A stretch of 6,311 bases of DNA from Terriglobales bacterium (GTDB lineage: Bacteria > Acidobacteriota > Terriglobia > Terriglobales > Gp1-AA117). Of this stretch, positions 5,629-6,311 are shown one piece after another (position 1 is the stretch's first letter; the number at the start of each line of letters is the position of its first letter). Made by a program: the position numbers and the translations under genes. The stretch is from the NCBI GenBank assembly GCA_030150795.1, contig JASLFF010000455.1, forward strand, positions 1 to 6,311. The letters are read 5' to 3'. The notes under the pieces were generated by a model. It made no database searches, was not told the DNA's origin, and saw only the letters and a list, made by a program, of their open reading frames with translations.

Positions 5629-6311
5629 ATGGCCCGCATCCATGTACTTTCCGAGCATGTTGCCAACAAGATCGCCGCGGGCGAGGTGGTGGAGCGTCCA
5701 TCGTCAGTGCTGAAGGAGTTGCTGGAGAATGCACTGGATGCAGGCGCAACGCGTGTCCGCGTCCAGGTGGAAGCAGGCGGAAAGAAGCTGATCCAAGTCA
5801 CTGACAATGGCTGCGGCATGGTGCGGGACGATGCGCTGCTGGCTTTCGAGCGACATGCCACTTCAAAAATCAAAGACGTTGAAGATTTGTTGAACATTCA
5901 TACACTGGGTTTTCGCGGAGAGGCGCTGCCGTCGATCGCTTCAGTGGCGCGGGTGCTGCTGGAGACGCGCGCGACGGAAGAAGACGGCGGTACGGTCCTG
6001 GAAATTGCCGGCGGCAAAATTCTGCGAGTCGAGGAAGCCGGGCTACCGCAGGGAACATCGCTCGCGGTGCGTGACCTCTTTTTCAATACTCCGGCGCGCA
6101 AGAAGTTTCTGAAGGCGGAGTCGACGGAGCTTTCACATATTGCATCACTGGTGACTCACTATGCGCTGGCCCATCCGGAGAAGCATTTTGAGCTGCACTC
6201 TGCAACGGAAGCGATGCTGGTTGCAGCGCCCGTGAAATCACATTCTGACCGTATATACCAGATCTTTGGGCGCGAGACGCTGGATCAGCTTGTTCCACTG
6301 GCGGCAATGAT
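5629..6311 (+). CDS. mutL: DNA mismatch repair protein MutL, N-terminal part (partial at 3' end)
   Basis: The frame stays open to the window end, giving 227 complete codons of MutL, the ATPase that links MutS mismatch recognition to downstream strand processing. All GHKL ATPase motifs are present: the start IAAGEVVERPSSVLKELLEN with Glu30 and Asn34 (expected catalytic base and Mg-binding residue), LDAGAT (36-41), DNGCGM (59-64), HATSKI (76-81), TLGFRGEAL (92-100) and, further on, GTSLAVRDLFFNTPARKKFL. The second, transducer-like domain begins near the end of the window. The ATG at 5629 gives the usual family N-terminus (MARIHVLSEHVANKIAAGEV). Only a poor TTGAG purine patch precedes it, so the ribosome-binding site is weak. 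The C-terminal dimerisation and possible endonuclease domain are not visible. It is separated from the upstream peptidase pair by a structured repeat. Confidence 0.96.
   Translation, partial: MARIHVLSEHVANKIAAGEVVERPSSVLKELLENALDAGATRVRVQVEAGGKKLIQVTDNGCGMVRDDALLAFERHATSKIKDVEDLLNIHTLGFRGEALPSIASVARVLLETRATEEDGGTVLEIAGGKILRVEEAGLPQGTSLAVRDLFFNTPARKKFLKAESTELSHIASLVTHYALAHPEKHFELHSATEAMLVAAPVKSHSDRIYQIFGRETLDQLVPLAAM

Noticed and set aside
5394..5897. A 167-codon reverse-strand open frame spanning the end of the second TldD-family gene, the repeat and the start of mutL
   Set aside because: It runs through two clear coding regions and a repeat, and its translation changes character at each boundary with no family resemblance.

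Overview
The window looks like a chromosomal housekeeping segment from a bacterium with moderately high GC (mid to high fifties by eye). All genes are on the + strand. The split P-protein of the glycine cleavage system, the exported TldD/PmbA pair and the style of the intergenic repeats all fit an acidobacterium of the Koribacter/Terriglobia type. That placement is an inference from general resemblance, because no 16S or other definitive marker is present.

Layout: (1) 1-354 is the 3' end of gcvPA, overlapping by 4 nt (ATGA) with (2) the complete gcvPB at 351-1862. Together they encode the two-subunit glycine decarboxylase (P-protein), and the PLP-binding lysine lies in GcvPB. (3) 1863-2088 is a gene-free spacer. 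It holds an imperfect inverted-arm repeat (1881-2025) with an inner hairpin, then a short region with paired repeats and a possible promoter just upstream of the next gene. (4) 2089-3822 encodes an exported TldD-type metallopeptidase with an intact HEXXXH motif and the C-terminal cysteine. (5) 3822-5498 encodes a paralogue joined by a 1-nt TAATG overlap behind a strong Shine-Dalgarno. It is also exported, but every zinc-site residue is replaced, as expected of a TldE/PmbA-like non-catalytic partner. (6) 5499-5628 is a compact repeat element with terminal inverted arms enclosing two further hairpins. (7) 5629-6311 is the 5' part of mutL, cut by the window end, carrying the full set of GHKL ATPase motifs.

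There are three functional units: glycine cleavage, an exported TldD/TldE-like peptidase pair made by translational coupling, and mismatch repair. The two intergenic repeats separate them. The least ordinary items are the secreted active/inactive TldD pair, whose well-studied relatives are cytoplasmic, and the nested structured repeat immediately upstream of mutL. I see no CRISPR array, tRNA, rRNA, transposase, phage gene or clear new defence system.
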